Below are positions 26,557 to 34,915 of a DNA stretch of 36,466 nt, in pieces. Source of the stretch: Burkholderiales bacterium (GTDB taxonomy: Bacteria > Pseudomonadota > Gammaproteobacteria > Burkholderiales > Burkholderiaceae_C); NCBI GenBank assembly GCA_019509985.1, contig JAEKLF010000135.1:1-36466 (forward strand). Reading direction: 5' to 3'. The notes beneath the pieces were generated by a model. That model did no database searches, was not told the DNA's origin, and was given only the letters and a program-made list of their open reading frames with translations. The position numbers and the translations under genes were made by a program. Every line of letters starts with the position of its first letter. Positions within the stretch are counted from its first letter, which is position 1.

Positions 26557-28370
26557 GCCGCCAGCGGCTCGGTGCGCGCCAGCAGCCAGGCCAGGGCCGC
26601 GCCGCTGACCTTGGGCGCCAGGCGCTCGCGCACGGTGGCGTGGTAGCCGTTCAGCCAGGCGATCTCGTCGGCGCGCATCAGGTCCAGGTCGATGCAGCGC
26701 GTATCGATGGGGCACAGCGTCAGCGTCTCGAATTCCAGCATCTCGCCGAAGGCGTTTTTCTCCGGCGTGTCGATGGCGACGTTGAGCACCAGGTTCTCGA
26801 TGCGCACGCCCCACAGGCCCGGCCGGTACAGGCCCGGCTCGATGGACGTGATCATGCCGGGCTCCATCGCCATGGCCGGCTCGGCGATGGCCTTGCTGAT
26901 GCTCTGCGGACCTTCGTGCACGTTCAGGAAATAGCCCACACCGTGGCCGGTGCCGTGGCCGTAGTCCAGGCCATGCTCCCAAAGCGGCGCGCGGGCGATG
27001 GCGTCGAGCATGGGGCTCAGCGTGCCGCGCGGGAAGCGGGTGCGCGACAGCGCCAGCGTGCCCTTGAGCACCAGCGTGTAGTCGCGTTTCTGCGCGGCGC
27101 TGACGGTGCCGATGGGCCACACGCGGGTGATGTCCGTCGTGCCGCCGAGGTACTGGCCGCCGGAGTCGATCAGCAGCAGGCCATTGCCCTCGATCTGCGC
27201 GAACGACTCGGGCGTGGCGCGGTAGTGGGGCAAGGCGCCGTTGGCCATCCAGCCGGCAATCGTGCTGAAGCTCAGGCCGATGAAGCCCGGGCGCTTCCTG
27301 CGCGCGGCGGACAGCTTGGCGTCGATGTCCAGCTCGCTCCAGCGTTCGCCGCGGGCGAGCGACGCCTCGAACTCGGCATAGAACTCGCACATCGCCGCGC
27401 CGTCCTCGGCCATGGCCTCGCGGATGAAGCCGGCCTCGGCGGCGGTCTTGCGGCTCTTCAGCAGCGTGCTCGGGTTGATCTGCTCGACCACCTTGACGCC
27501 GGCCGGCACGGCCTCGCGCAGGCCCAGCGTCACGCGGCGCGGGTCGATCAGCAGCGTGCCGGACGCGGGCAGCGCGGCCAGAGCGGCAGCGGCTTGTGCG
27601 TAGGGCGCCAGCTGGATGCCATCGGCTGCGAGGCGCGCGGCCACGTCGGCCGGCACCTTGGCGTCGCCGATGAAGAGGTGGCCGCCGCTCGTGTCCAGCA
27701 GCAGGTGGGCGATGAAGACGGGGTTGCACTCGACGTCGGTGCCGCGCAGGTTCAGCAGCCAGGCCACGTCGTCGACGGTGGAGACGAGGTGGTGGGTCGC
27801 GCCCACGCTGGCCATGGCCGCGCGCACGCGGGCCAGCTTGTCGCTGCGCGGCACGGCGGCGTGCGGCGCCTGGTGCTCGTAGACGGCCTCGGTGGGCAGG
27901 CTGGGGCGGCCGTCCCAGGCGGCCTGCAGCAGGTCGAGGTCGGTGCGCAGGCTGACGCCGGCGCGCTGCAGCGCGGCGCGCAGTGCGTTGGCCAGCGCCA
28001 GGCCCAGCACCTGGCCGTCGACGGCCAGCACCTGGCCGGGCTGCAACTGCTGCGCGATCCAGTCGATGTACTGCGTCGACGCGCCCGAGTTCATCTTCTC
28101 GAGCTGGATGCCGCTGCCGGCCAGCTGGGCTTCGGCCTGGGCCCAGTAGCGGCTGTCGGCGAACAGTGCCGCGCGGTCGCGCGTGACGACCAGGCTGCCG
28201 ACCGAGCCGGTGAAGCCCGACAGCCACTCGCGGCCTTGCCAGCGCTCGGGCAGGTATTCGGACAGATGCGGGTCGCTGGACGGCACGAGCACGGCGTGCA
28301 CGCCGTTGGCGGTCAGGGCGTCGCGCAGGCGCTCGATGCGCAGGCGGGTTTCGGAGGTGCGGGTGTCCAT
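26553..28370 (-). CDS. Aminopeptidase P family protein (Xaa-Pro aminopeptidase, M24B)
   Basis: The protein has 605 residues, the length of the three-domain (eukaryote-like) aminopeptidase P form. Two N-terminal creatinase-like domains (about 1-150 and 155-320) precede a pita-bread M24 catalytic domain. Metal-ligand motifs are in order: LLIDSGGQYLGGTTDITR (both Asp ligands, about residues 400-411), HGTGHGVGYFLNVHEGP (His, about 475), SIEPGLYRPG (Glu, about 510) and IENLVLNV (Glu, about 524). It removes N-terminal residues that precede proline, probably in the cytoplasm since no signal peptide is seen. Its 3' end overlaps the convergent MFS gene by 4 bases. Confidence 0.93.
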   Translation of the reverse strand: MDTRTSETRLRIERLRDALTANGVHAVLVPSSDPHLSEYLPERWQGREWLSGFTGSVGSLVVTRDRAALFADSRYWAQAEAQLAGSGIQLEKMNSGASTQYIDWIAQQLQPGQVLAVDGQVLGLALANALRAALQRAGVSLRTDLDLLQAAWDGRPSLPTEAVYEHQAPHAAVPRSDKLARVRAAMASVGATHHLVSTVDDVAWLLNLRGTDVECNPVFIAHLLLDTSGGHLFIGDAKVPADVAARLAADGIQLAPYAQAAAALAALPASGTLLIDPRRVTLGLREAVPAGVKVVEQINPSTLLKSRKTAAEAGFIREAMAEDGAAMCEFYAEFEASLARGERWSELDIDAKLSAARRKRPGFIGLSFSTIAGWMANGALPHYRATPESFAQIEGNGLLLIDSGGQYLGGTTDITRVWPIGTVSAAQKRDYTLVLKGTLALSRTRFPRGTLSPMLDAIARAPLWEHGLDYGHGTGHGVGYFLNVHEGPQSISKAIAEPAMAMEPGMITSIEPGLYRPGLWGVRIENLVLNVAIDTPEKNAFGEMLEFETLTLCPIDTRCIDLDLMRADEIAWLNGYHATVRERLAPKVSGAALAWLLARTEPLAA

Positions 28371-28439
28371 GGCCAGGACCTTTTGAAAGTCGAAGCCACG
28401 AGTTTAGTTTTGCCGGCACGCCGTGCCGAAGGGCAGGGT

Positions 28440-29648
28440 TCAGGCCGGTGCGGCGGCAGGTGTAAGCAGGCGTTCGAACAGCTCGCGCACGCTGCGGATC
28501 TGGCTGCCGAAGGGCAGGGCGCCGCTGCCGCGGAAGAACAGGCCTTTCTTCACGTCACCGCGAAGCGCCGCGGCGAGCTGGTTGTCGATGCAGAACTGGC
28601 CCCAGTCCTTCAGGCCGTCGCGCAGGCCGCACTGGGCCAGGCAGTCGAAGGCCTTGGTGCAGCGCGCCTTGGCGTGCGCCGCCGCCTGCAGCTTGGGCTC
28701 CAGGCGCAGGTAGTTCGTCAGCCAGGGCGTCGCCACGGCGCGCGCCGGCAGGCCGGCCACGCTGGTGAACTCGACCATGTCCTCGTCGCGCGCCTCGGCC
28801 AGCACGCGCTTGAACTCGGCATGGGCATCGCTCTCGGTCGTGACGGCGAAGGGCGTGCCGAGCTGCACGCCCGCCGCGCCCAGGTCCTGCAGCCGGCGGA
28901 TGTCCTCGAAGCTGCGGACACCGCCCGCCGCGATCAGCGGGATGTCGCGCTCCAGGCCGGCCTGCTTGAAGAACTCGCGGCAGGCGGGCAGCACCTGATC
29001 GAAATCGAAGCGCCGGTCGCCCAGGTCGCCGATGCGCGCCGCGCCGAGGTGGCCGCCGGCCAGGCGCGGGTGCTCGATGACGATGGCATCGGGCAGGCGC
29101 TTCTTGCGCTCCCATTTCTTGACGACGAGCTGCACGCCGCGGGCATCGCTGAGGATGGGGATGAGCAGCGTGCGCGGGTGGTCCTGCGCCAGGTCGGGCA
29201 GGTCCAGCGGCAGGCCGGCGCCCACGACGATGGCATCCACGCCGGCCGCCAGCGCGCGCTTCACCGAGGCCGCGTAGGCGCTGACGGCGCGCATCACGTT
29301 CAGCGCCACCAGCCCGCGCCCCTGCGAGCGCTCGCGCGCGCCGGCGATCTCGCGGTCCAGCGCCTCGAGATTGGCGGCCTCGATGCGCTGCTTGGCCTGC
29401 TCGCCGGCCCGGCAGTCGCGGGTGGCGTCCATCAGGTCGGCATGGTGGCGGCGCAGGTCGACGGAACTCAGCGTGCCCATGCCGCCCGCGGCCGCCACGG
29501 CGCCGGCCAGGCGCTGCGCGCTGATGCCTATGCCCATGCCGCCCTGCACGATGGGCAGCAGTTCGCGGCCACCCAGCTTCAGCGGCCTGAGTCCGGTGCG
29601 CGCCAGCAGGGCGCCCAGGTCTTGTGAGACGTGAGGGAAGGGATTCAT
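28440..29648 (-). CDS. Nitronate monooxygenase / 2-nitropropane dioxygenase family flavoprotein
   Basis: The product has 402 residues from the ATG at 29648. A TTG 30 bases upstream (29678) has a better-placed GGGGAG ribosome site and would add 10 residues, so the start is uncertain. FMN-binding TIM-barrel motifs are visible: IVQGGMGIGIS near the N-terminus, IEHPRLAGGHLG (the His position used in catalysis by class I enzymes), IPLIAAGGV, and GVQLGTPFAV in the phosphate-binding region. Members oxidise alkyl nitronates, although many act on unidentified substrates. A C-terminal extension with Cys residues (CTKAFDCLAQCGL) is present. It lies 3' of kynA on the same strand, but no functional link to tryptophan breakdown is evident. 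Confidence 0.85.
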   Translation of the reverse strand: MNPFPHVSQDLGALLARTGLRPLKLGGRELLPIVQGGMGIGISAQRLAGAVAAAGGMGTLSSVDLRRHHADLMDATRDCRAGEQAKQRIEAANLEALDREIAGARERSQGRGLVALNVMRAVSAYAASVKRALAAGVDAIVVGAGLPLDLPDLAQDHPRTLLIPILSDARGVQLVVKKWERKKRLPDAIVIEHPRLAGGHLGAARIGDLGDRRFDFDQVLPACREFFKQAGLERDIPLIAAGGVRSFEDIRRLQDLGAAGVQLGTPFAVTTESDAHAEFKRVLAEARDEDMVEFTSVAGLPARAVATPWLTNYLRLEPKLQAAAHAKARCTKAFDCLAQCGLRDGLKDWGQFCIDNQLAAALRGDVKKGLFFRGSGALPFGSQIRSVRELFERLLTPAAAPA

Positions 29649-29741
29649 CGGCGGCCGGTGACGGATCGAAAGCGCCAAGACTAGAACTCCCCGGCCGGCG
29701 CCGTTTTGACCCAGGTCATCAAGACCGCGATCAGCGCCCCG

Positions 29742-30569
29742 TCACAGCTCCGTGCGCAGCGCCCACAACTCAGGGAAGAGCACCACGTCCAACATCTTGC
29801 GCAGATAGCTCACGCCGCCCGTGCCACCCGTGCCGCGCTTGAAGCCGATGACGCGCTCCACCGTCGTCACATGCCGGAAGCGCCAGAGCCGGAACGCGTC
29901 CTCCAGGTCCACCAGCTCCTCGCCCATCTGATAGAGGTCCCAGTGGTTTTGCGGCGCGCGGTAGACGGTCAGCCAGGCCTGCTTGACGCCCTCGTCGGCC
30001 GCGTGGGCCTGGGTCCAGTCGCGCTCCAGGTTGGCGGCCGGTACGGCAATGCCGCGGCGGGCCATCAGCTTCAGCGCCTCGTCGTAGAGCGACGGCGCTT
30101 CGAACGCCTCGCGCACCTGGGCCAGCAGGTCGGGCCGGTGCTCGTGGGGCTTGAGCATGGCCGCGTTCTTGTTGCCGAGCAGGAACTCGATGCGCCGGTA
30201 CTGCGCGCTCTGGAAACCGCTGCTCTTGGCCAGGTAAGGCCGGATGGCGCTGTACTCCGGCGGCGTCATCGTCGCCAGCACGTCCCAGGCGTGCACCAGC
30301 TGCTCCATGATGCGCGACACCCGCGCCAGCATCTTGAAGGCCTCGGGCAACCGATCGGCGGCCACGTTGGCGATGGCTGCGTGCAGCTCGTGCAGCATCA
30401 GCTTCATCCACAGCTCCGAGGTCTGGTGCTGCACGATGAAGAGCATCTCGTTGTGGTCGGGCGAGAGCGGCTTCTGCGCGTTCAGGATGGCGTCGAGCTG
30501 CAGGTAGTCGCCGTAGCTCATGTCCTTGGAGAAATCGAGCTGGGCGCCGTGGTGTTCAGTGGTTGCCAT
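29742..30569 (-). CDS. kynA: Tryptophan 2,3-dioxygenase
   Basis: The protein has 275 residues, typical of bacterial tetrameric heme enzymes. It inserts O2 into L-tryptophan to give N-formylkynurenine, the first step of the kynurenine pathway. Diagnostic motifs: MSYGDYLQLDAIL, FIVQHQTSELWMKLMLHEL (contains the active-site His), RFRHVTTVERVIG (proximal heme His) and the substrate loop GTGGTGGVSYL. It is last of the three kyn genes in transcription order, 102 bases after kynU; the gap holds a palindromic repeat, so coupling may be partial. No good Shine-Dalgarno site precedes the ATG at 30569. Confidence 0.97.
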   Translation of the reverse strand: MATTEHHGAQLDFSKDMSYGDYLQLDAILNAQKPLSPDHNEMLFIVQHQTSELWMKLMLHELHAAIANVAADRLPEAFKMLARVSRIMEQLVHAWDVLATMTPPEYSAIRPYLAKSSGFQSAQYRRIEFLLGNKNAAMLKPHEHRPDLLAQVREAFEAPSLYDEALKLMARRGIAVPAANLERDWTQAHAADEGVKQAWLTVYRAPQNHWDLYQMGEELVDLEDAFRLWRFRHVTTVERVIGFKRGTGGTGGVSYLRKMLDVVLFPELWALRTEL

Positions 30570-30596
30570 GGGAATGCGTAGTGCCTTACCGAGTGA

Positions 30597-30671
30597 CTGC
30601 CGTGGAACCGGCTTTGCCGGGCCACTGGCAGTGCCCCCTTGAGGGGGCTCGCGAAGCGAGTAGGGGGTGGG
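30597..30671. repeat. REP-like palindrome cluster between kynU and kynA
   Basis: Three adjacent dyads fill the gap. The first (30597-30631) is CTGCC-GTGG-CCGGC paired with GCCGG-CCAC-GGCAG around a TTT loop. The second is GCCCCC (30633-30638) with GGGGGC (30643-30648). The third is CTCGC (30648-30652) with GCGAG (30656-30660), followed by TAGGGGG. No T-run follows on either strand, so a simple intrinsic terminator is unlikely. It could attenuate or stabilise the kynU-kynA transcript. Confidence 0.75.
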
Positions 30672-31937
30672 TCAAGTCACCTTCGAGCGAGACGTGAACT
30701 GCGGTGCGTCCCAGGAGCGCGAATCCAGGATCTCGCCCAGCACGCTCACGGCCCGCGACACGTCGGCAAAGCCGTTGTAAAGCGGCGCGAAGCCGAAGCG
30801 CAGCAGCTCCGGGTCGCCGGCGCGGAAGTCGCCGATGACGCCGTGGTGGATCAGCGCCTGCATGACCGCGTAGCCGTCGATGCTGTCGTCCCCGTCTTTT
30901 GGCAGCGAGAACGACACCTGTGAGCCGCGCAGCGCCGAGTCGCGCGGCGTGGCGATGACGGCGCCCGGCACGCGCGCCTCAACGCCGCCGATGAAGGCCT
31001 CGGTCAGCGCCAGCGACTTGTTGCGCAGCGCCTTCATGCCGCCCAGCTTCTGCGCCGCGTCGTAGACGTCCAGCGCCGTGTCCAGCCCCGTCATCGCCAG
31101 CACCGCGGGCGTGCCGCACTGGTACTGCTGGATGCCCGGCGCGGGCTGGTATTCGCTGTCGAAGTCGAAGGGATTGGCGTGGCCCAGCCAGCCCGTCAGC
31201 GGCTGCCATACCTGACCCTCGTGGCGTGGGTGCATCCACACGAAGGCCGGTGCGCCGGGGCCGCCGTTCAGGTACTTGTAGCCGCAGCCGACGGCGAAGT
31301 CCGCCGCGCTGCCGAGCAAGTCGATCGGCACGATGCCGGCGCTGTGCGCCAGGTCCCACACGGCCAGCGCGCCGGCCTGGTGGGCCCAGCGCGTCAGCAG
31401 CGCCATGTCGTGCATGCGGCCGCTGCGGTAGTTCACATGCGTCAGCATCAGCACCGCGCAGCGCTCGTCCAGCAGCGGCGGGATGTCCTCGGGCGACTCG
31501 GTCAGGATCAGCTCGCCGCCATGCGCCCGCACCACGCTCTGCGCGATGTAGTTGTCGGTCGGGAAGTTGCTGCGTTCGCTGACGACGATCTTGCGCTTGC
31601 CCTGCTGCAGCTGCAGCGCGGCGTGCAGCACCTTGTAGAGGTTGACGGAGGTCGAGTCCGCCACCAGAACCTCGCCGGGCCGCGCGCCCAGCCAGGGCGC
31701 CAGCCGGTCGCCCAGGCGGCGCGGCAGGTCGATCCAGCCGGCCGTGTTCCAGCTCTTGATGAGGCCCTGCCCCCACTCCTGCTCCACGGCGCGCTGGATG
31801 CGCTCCGGCGTGGCACGGGGCAGGGCGCCGAGCGAGTTGCCGTCCAGGTAGGTGATGCCCTCGGGCAGCGTGAACAGGTCGCGCAGGCTGCGCAGCGGGT
31901 CGGCGGCGTCGAGCCGCTTGGCGTCTTCGATGTTCAT
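30672..31937 (-). CDS. kynU: Kynureninase
   Basis: The protein has 421 residues from the ATG at 31937. An upstream in-frame start at 31976 would overlap kynB by 43 bases and is less likely than the 4-base ATGA overlap with the kynB stop. It is a PLP enzyme of fold type I that cleaves L-kynurenine to anthranilate and L-alanine. Visible motifs: TYLDGNSLGALP at the N-terminus, ADSTSVNLYK and SNFPTDNYI (cofactor and substrate contacts), WDLAHSAG (PLP-ring Asp) and VGCGYKYLNGGPGAPAF with the Schiff-base Lys. The C-terminal domain contains LRFGFAPLYN. Cytoplasmic. Coupling with kynB supports a tryptophan-to-anthranilate unit. Confidence 0.97.
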   Translation of the reverse strand: MNIEDAKRLDAADPLRSLRDLFTLPEGITYLDGNSLGALPRATPERIQRAVEQEWGQGLIKSWNTAGWIDLPRRLGDRLAPWLGARPGEVLVADSTSVNLYKVLHAALQLQQGKRKIVVSERSNFPTDNYIAQSVVRAHGGELILTESPEDIPPLLDERCAVLMLTHVNYRSGRMHDMALLTRWAHQAGALAVWDLAHSAGIVPIDLLGSAADFAVGCGYKYLNGGPGAPAFVWMHPRHEGQVWQPLTGWLGHANPFDFDSEYQPAPGIQQYQCGTPAVLAMTGLDTALDVYDAAQKLGGMKALRNKSLALTEAFIGGVEARVPGAVIATPRDSALRGSQVSFSLPKDGDDSIDGYAVMQALIHHGVIGDFRAGDPELLRFGFAPLYNGFADVSRAVSVLGEILDSRSWDAPQFTSRSKVT

Positions 31938-32575
31938 TTGAGTTCTCGCAGAACGGCGCGCACGGGCGAAGCGCAAGCGCCTTGTAGTTTCAGGGGCAGG
32001 GCGATCAATTCATAGTCGCCCTCGGGCACATCGTCGAGCACCAGGTTTTCCAGCACGCGCAGGTCGTGGCGGCGCAGCTGCTGGTGGCTGTGCAGCGCCT
32101 TGGAGTCGGCCGGGTCGACGCTCGGCGTGTCGATGCCGATGAGCTTCACGCCGCGCGCAGCCAGCCATTCGACGGCCTCGGGCGCGTAGGCCGTGAAGGC
32201 CGGGTTCCACGCCGTGTCGGCGCGCTCGCAGCAACGCACCAGCACGCGCGGCGGCAGGTCGGTCTCGGCGTGGCGCAGGTGCTCGACCGTGATCAGCGGC
32301 GCGGCGCCGATAGCGTGGATGACACGACAGCGGCCCAGGTAGGTGTCCAGCGGCACGTCGGCAATCGCCGGCGCGTCGTTGGCGTAGTGCAGCGGCGCAT
32401 CGGCATGCGCGCCCACGTGGGGCGACATCGTGATGGCGCTGAGGTTGACCGGGCAGCCGGGCGACAGCCGGGCCGTCCAGCGCAGGCTGTACGGCTCGTC
32501 ACCCGGGAAGATGGGCGCGTCGGGGGCGACGGTGGGGGAAATGTCCCAGAGTCTGGGGAAGAGGTTGGAGCTCAT
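31934..32575 (-). CDS. kynB: Kynurenine formamidase (arylformamidase)
   Basis: The protein has 213 residues, the usual size of the metal-dependent cyclase-like bacterial enzyme. It hydrolyses N-formylkynurenine to kynurenine and formate. The metal motif HVGAHADAPLHY (HxGxHxDxPxH) is intact. The N-terminal LWDISPTVAPDAPIFPGD and the later GIDTPSVDPADSKALHSH are characteristic. It is first of the three kyn genes in transcription order, 59 bases after the 84-residue gene, and overlaps kynU by ATGA. The ribosome site is weak (AAGG about 10 bases before the ATG). Confidence 0.97.
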   Translation of the reverse strand: MSSNLFPRLWDISPTVAPDAPIFPGDEPYSLRWTARLSPGCPVNLSAITMSPHVGAHADAPLHYANDAPAIADVPLDTYLGRCRVIHAIGAAPLITVEHLRHAETDLPPRVLVRCCERADTAWNPAFTAYAPEAVEWLAARGVKLIGIDTPSVDPADSKALHSHQQLRRHDLRVLENLVLDDVPEGDYELIALPLKLQGACASPVRAVLRELK

Positions 32576-32640
32576 GGCGGCGGCACCTTAGCGTTGCAGC
32601 GGCCCGTGTGGTGTCGGTTAATTCCAACTGGCTGTCAATC
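32576..32640 (-). promoter_or_regulatory. Possible kynB promoter/operator gap
   Basis: Reading towards kynB, a perfect -35-like TTGACA (complement of 32633-32638) overlaps the stop codon region of the 84-residue gene, followed by an imperfect dyad GTTGGAATTAAC around 32617-32628. No convincing -10 box at the right spacing was found. A kyn-specific promoter or operator here is possible but weakly supported. Confidence 0.25.
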
Positions 32641-32889
32641 GGGCGCGGCCGCTTCGCGGAGCTGCCGCTCCAGCGCGTCCAGCTCCTCGGCCAGCCCGAG
32701 GCGGCTCCGGAAGTCCCGGCCCGCCTTGCCGTACCAGTACTCGGCGTTCTCGAGGTCGCCCTCCTGCACATGCACCAGCGCATGCAGCCAGGCCGCCTCG
32801 GGTGAATCGTGCCGCTGCGCCTCGTCATGCGCCTGCGTCCAGTGGCCGGCGCGCAGCAGCGCCAGAGCATCCAGCAAGGGGTGGTTCAT
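32635..32889 (-). CDS. Small 84-residue helical (TPR-like) hypothetical protein
   Basis: The protein is predicted all-helical: MNHPLLDALALLRAGHW, then DSPEAAWLHALVHVQEGD, LENAEYWYGKAGR and ELDALERQLREA, with the Ala/Trp/Tyr spacing of a tetratricopeptide-like hairpin. There is no signal peptide or catalytic motif. Its ATG overlaps the LysR stop by ATGA, and the LysR C-terminal codons supply a GAGGAG ribosome site, so it is translationally coupled to the regulator. A downstream gap of 59 bases leads to kynB. Function unknown; the coding frame and overlap make it a credible gene. Confidence 0.75.
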   Translation of the reverse strand: MNHPLLDALALLRAGHWTQAHDEAQRHDSPEAAWLHALVHVQEGDLENAEYWYGKAGRDFRSRLGLAEELDALERQLREAAAPD

Positions 32890-33824
32890 ATGATCTCCTC
32901 GTGCGCCGCCGCAGCGGGTGCGTTCAGGTCCCGATCCCAGGGCTCGCCGGCAAAGCGCGCCGCCAGGAAGTCCACGAGCAGCCGCAGCGCCAGCGGCTGG
33001 TGCTGGCGCGACAGGTAGATGGCATGGATGCCCATCACCTCGGGCTCGTGGTCGGGCAGCAGCGGCACCAGCCGGCCGCTGCGCAGATCATCGCCCAGGT
33101 AGTAGGTCGGCAGCATGCCCACGCCGGCCCCGGCCAGCACGGCGCGGCGCAGCACGGCGGTCTCGTTGGTGTGCAGGCTCCACTCCACCGGCACCGTGAT
33201 GAGCTCGCCGCCGCGCATGAAGCGGTACTGCCGGCCAATGCCGAAGGCGTGGGCCACGCAGCGGTGCTGGCGCAAGTCGTCCGCCGTTCGTGGCGTGCCG
33301 TGCTGCTGCAGATAGCCCGGCGAGGCGCACAGCATCGAGCGGCAGAGCGCCAGCGGGCGGGTGATCATGGCCGGGTCCAGCGTGTTCGTGATGCGCACGG
33401 CCAGGTCGACGCGCTCGGCCACCAGGTCGGCCGCCTTGTCGGCCACCGACAGCATCACCTCCACCTGGCGGTACTGCCCCTGGAAGTCCACCAGCGCGGC
33501 CGTCAGCTGGGCCTCGGCGAGCGAGCCCGGCGTCGTGATGCGCAGCAGGCCCGCGGGCTCGCGGCTGCGCTCGGCGGCCAGGTGCTGGGTCTCCAGCGCC
33601 AGGTCCAGCATCTGCCGGCAGGTGGGCAGCGCGGCGGCGCCCGCGTCCGTCAGGCTGACCCGCCGCGTCGTGCGGTGCAGCAGCCGTGCGCCCAGCCAGT
33701 CCTCGGCCGCTGCCAGGTAGCGGCTGACCATGGCGGTGGACATCTCCAGGTGCTCGGCCGCCTGGGTCAGGCTGCCCCGGTCCGCCACCTCCACGAACAC
33801 GCGCAAGGCGCTCAGGCGATCCAT
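32886..33824 (-). CDS. LysR-family transcriptional regulator
   Basis: The protein has 312 residues. The N-terminal winged helix-turn-helix (MDRLSALRVFVEVADRGSLT, QAAEHLEMSTAMVSRYLAAA) is followed by a linker helix and a periplasmic-binding-protein-like effector domain (about 90-295) in the CrgA/AaeR-type subgroup (LRITTPGSL, DLAVRITN). It is transcribed divergently from an exported metallo-beta-lactamase-fold gene, the usual layout for a LysR target, and is co-directional with the kyn genes downstream. Bacterial kyn operons are more often controlled by an Lrp-type KynR, so control of kyn by this protein is uncertain. A GAGGGAG ribosome site precedes the ATG. Confidence 0.92.
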   Translation of the reverse strand: MDRLSALRVFVEVADRGSLTQAAEHLEMSTAMVSRYLAAAEDWLGARLLHRTTRRVSLTDAGAAALPTCRQMLDLALETQHLAAERSREPAGLLRITTPGSLAEAQLTAALVDFQGQYRQVEVMLSVADKAADLVAERVDLAVRITNTLDPAMITRPLALCRSMLCASPGYLQQHGTPRTADDLRQHRCVAHAFGIGRQYRFMRGGELITVPVEWSLHTNETAVLRRAVLAGAGVGMLPTYYLGDDLRSGRLVPLLPDHEPEVMGIHAIYLSRQHQPLALRLLVDFLAARFAGEPWDRDLNAPAAAAHEEII

Positions 33825-33966
33825 GCCTCTCCCTCATTGCGACGAATTACGAAATAAACAGTCAACTGAATCGAACTTTATCAACCATAACGCAAAACAT
33901 AGAGTTCGCTCCGTACCCCGCCAAGTTCCACCCGATGGCGGCCCCACCTCACCACCGGAGATCCCC
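33825..33966. promoter_or_regulatory. Divergent AT-rich promoter/operator region (LysR / MBL-fold gene)
   Basis: About 33840-33905 is the most AT-rich stretch of the neighbourhood. It contains an inverted repeat CGAACT (33872-33877) with AGTTCG (33903-33908), and towards LysR a -35-like TTGACT. LysR proteins commonly bind such divergent gaps and control both genes. Exact promoters were not assigned. The downstream gene has GGAG at 33957-33960. Confidence 0.5.
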
Positions 33967-34851
33967 ATGTTCCCTCTCAGCCAACTCGCCCGTCGCCTGC
34001 TCCCCGCTCTCGCGCTTGGCATGGTTGCCACGGGCGGCGCCCAGGCGCAGGCCCCGCTGGCCGTCAAGGTCTACAACGCCGACGGCAACAGCTTCCACGT
34101 CAACGCCGTCGTCGTCAGCGGCAAGACCGAGGCCCTGGTCATCGACAGCGGCTTCACCCGTGCGGATGCCCTGCGCGTGGCCGCCAACGTGCTGGACAGC
34201 GGCAAGACGCTGAAGACCATCTTCATCAGCAACGCCGACCCGGACTACTACTTCGGCGCCGAGACGCTCAAGACCGTCTTCCCCCAGGCCCGCGTGGTGA
34301 CCACGCCCGCCGTGCGCGAGAAGATCCAGGCCAAGCTGGCGGCCAAGCTGGCGTTCTGGTCGCCCAAGATGGGCGCCAACGCGCCCCAGCAGCCCATCGT
34401 GCCCGAGGCCCTGCAGGGCACCAGCCTGACCGTGGACGGCGAGACCATCGAAGTGCGCGGCACCACCGGCGTGCTGGCCCACCGGCCCTACGTGTGGATC
34501 CCGTCCATCAAGACCGTGGCCGGCAACATCGCCATCTTCGGCAACCTGCACGTCTGGACGGCCGACACCCAGAAGCCCGCCGAACGCCAGGCCTGGCTGG
34601 CCCAGCTCGACGAGATCGAAGCCCTGCAGCCGGCCACCGTCGTGCCCGGGCACATGGCCGCCGGCACGGCGCTGGACGTGAGCGCCATCCGCTACACCCG
34701 CGACTACCTGCGCCGCTTCGACGCCGAAGCCGCCAAGGCCAAGACGGGCGCCGACCTCATCGCCGCCATGAAGCAGGCCTATCCCCAGGCCGGTCTGGGC
34801 ATGGCTCTGGACATCGGCGCCAAAGTCAACAAGGGCGAAATGGCCTGGTGA
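33967..34851 (+). CDS. Exported metallo-beta-lactamase-fold protein with degenerate metal motif
   Basis: The product has 294 residues from the ATG at 33967, chosen for the GGAG 6 bases upstream and the signal peptide (LARRLLPALALGMVATGGAQ, then AQA). The MBL fold is suggested by N.F.VNAVVV, TEALVIDSGF, TIFISNADPDYYFGAETL, GNLHVWTAD and VVPGHMAAG in the standard order. The zinc-binding HxHxDH is read here as NADPDY, so three of four ligands of that motif differ; the later His (PGHM) is kept. It could be an altered hydrolase, use another metal geometry, or be non-catalytic. It is divergent from the LysR gene, its likely regulator. Confidence 0.85.
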   Translation: MFPLSQLARRLLPALALGMVATGGAQAQAPLAVKVYNADGNSFHVNAVVVSGKTEALVIDSGFTRADALRVAANVLDSGKTLKTIFISNADPDYYFGAETLKTVFPQARVVTTPAVREKIQAKLAAKLAFWSPKMGANAPQQPIVPEALQGTSLTVDGETIEVRGTTGVLAHRPYVWIPSIKTVAGNIAIFGNLHVWTADTQKPAERQAWLAQLDEIEALQPATVVPGHMAAGTALDVSAIRYTRDYLRRFDAEAAKAKTGADLIAAMKQAYPQAGLGMALDIGAKVNKGEMAW

Positions 34852-34915
34852 TCGTTCCACGCCGCTCCGGCCCGCGCCGGGGCGGGTCTCATGCCCTGTT
34901 CAACTGCCTCCCGCC

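Noticed and set aside
28414..28428. Hairpin CGGCAC-GCC-GTGCCG between aminopeptidase P and nitronate monooxygenase as a terminator
   Set aside because: The stem is only 6 bp, and reading out of the monooxygenase gene it is followed by A-rich rather than T-rich sequence.
25545..29627. 1360-codon plus-strand frame across the MFS, aminopeptidase and nitronate monooxygenase genes
   Set aside because: It crosses three well-supported genes in shifted or antisense frames and is Arg/Ala/Gly-rich with no recognisable domain.
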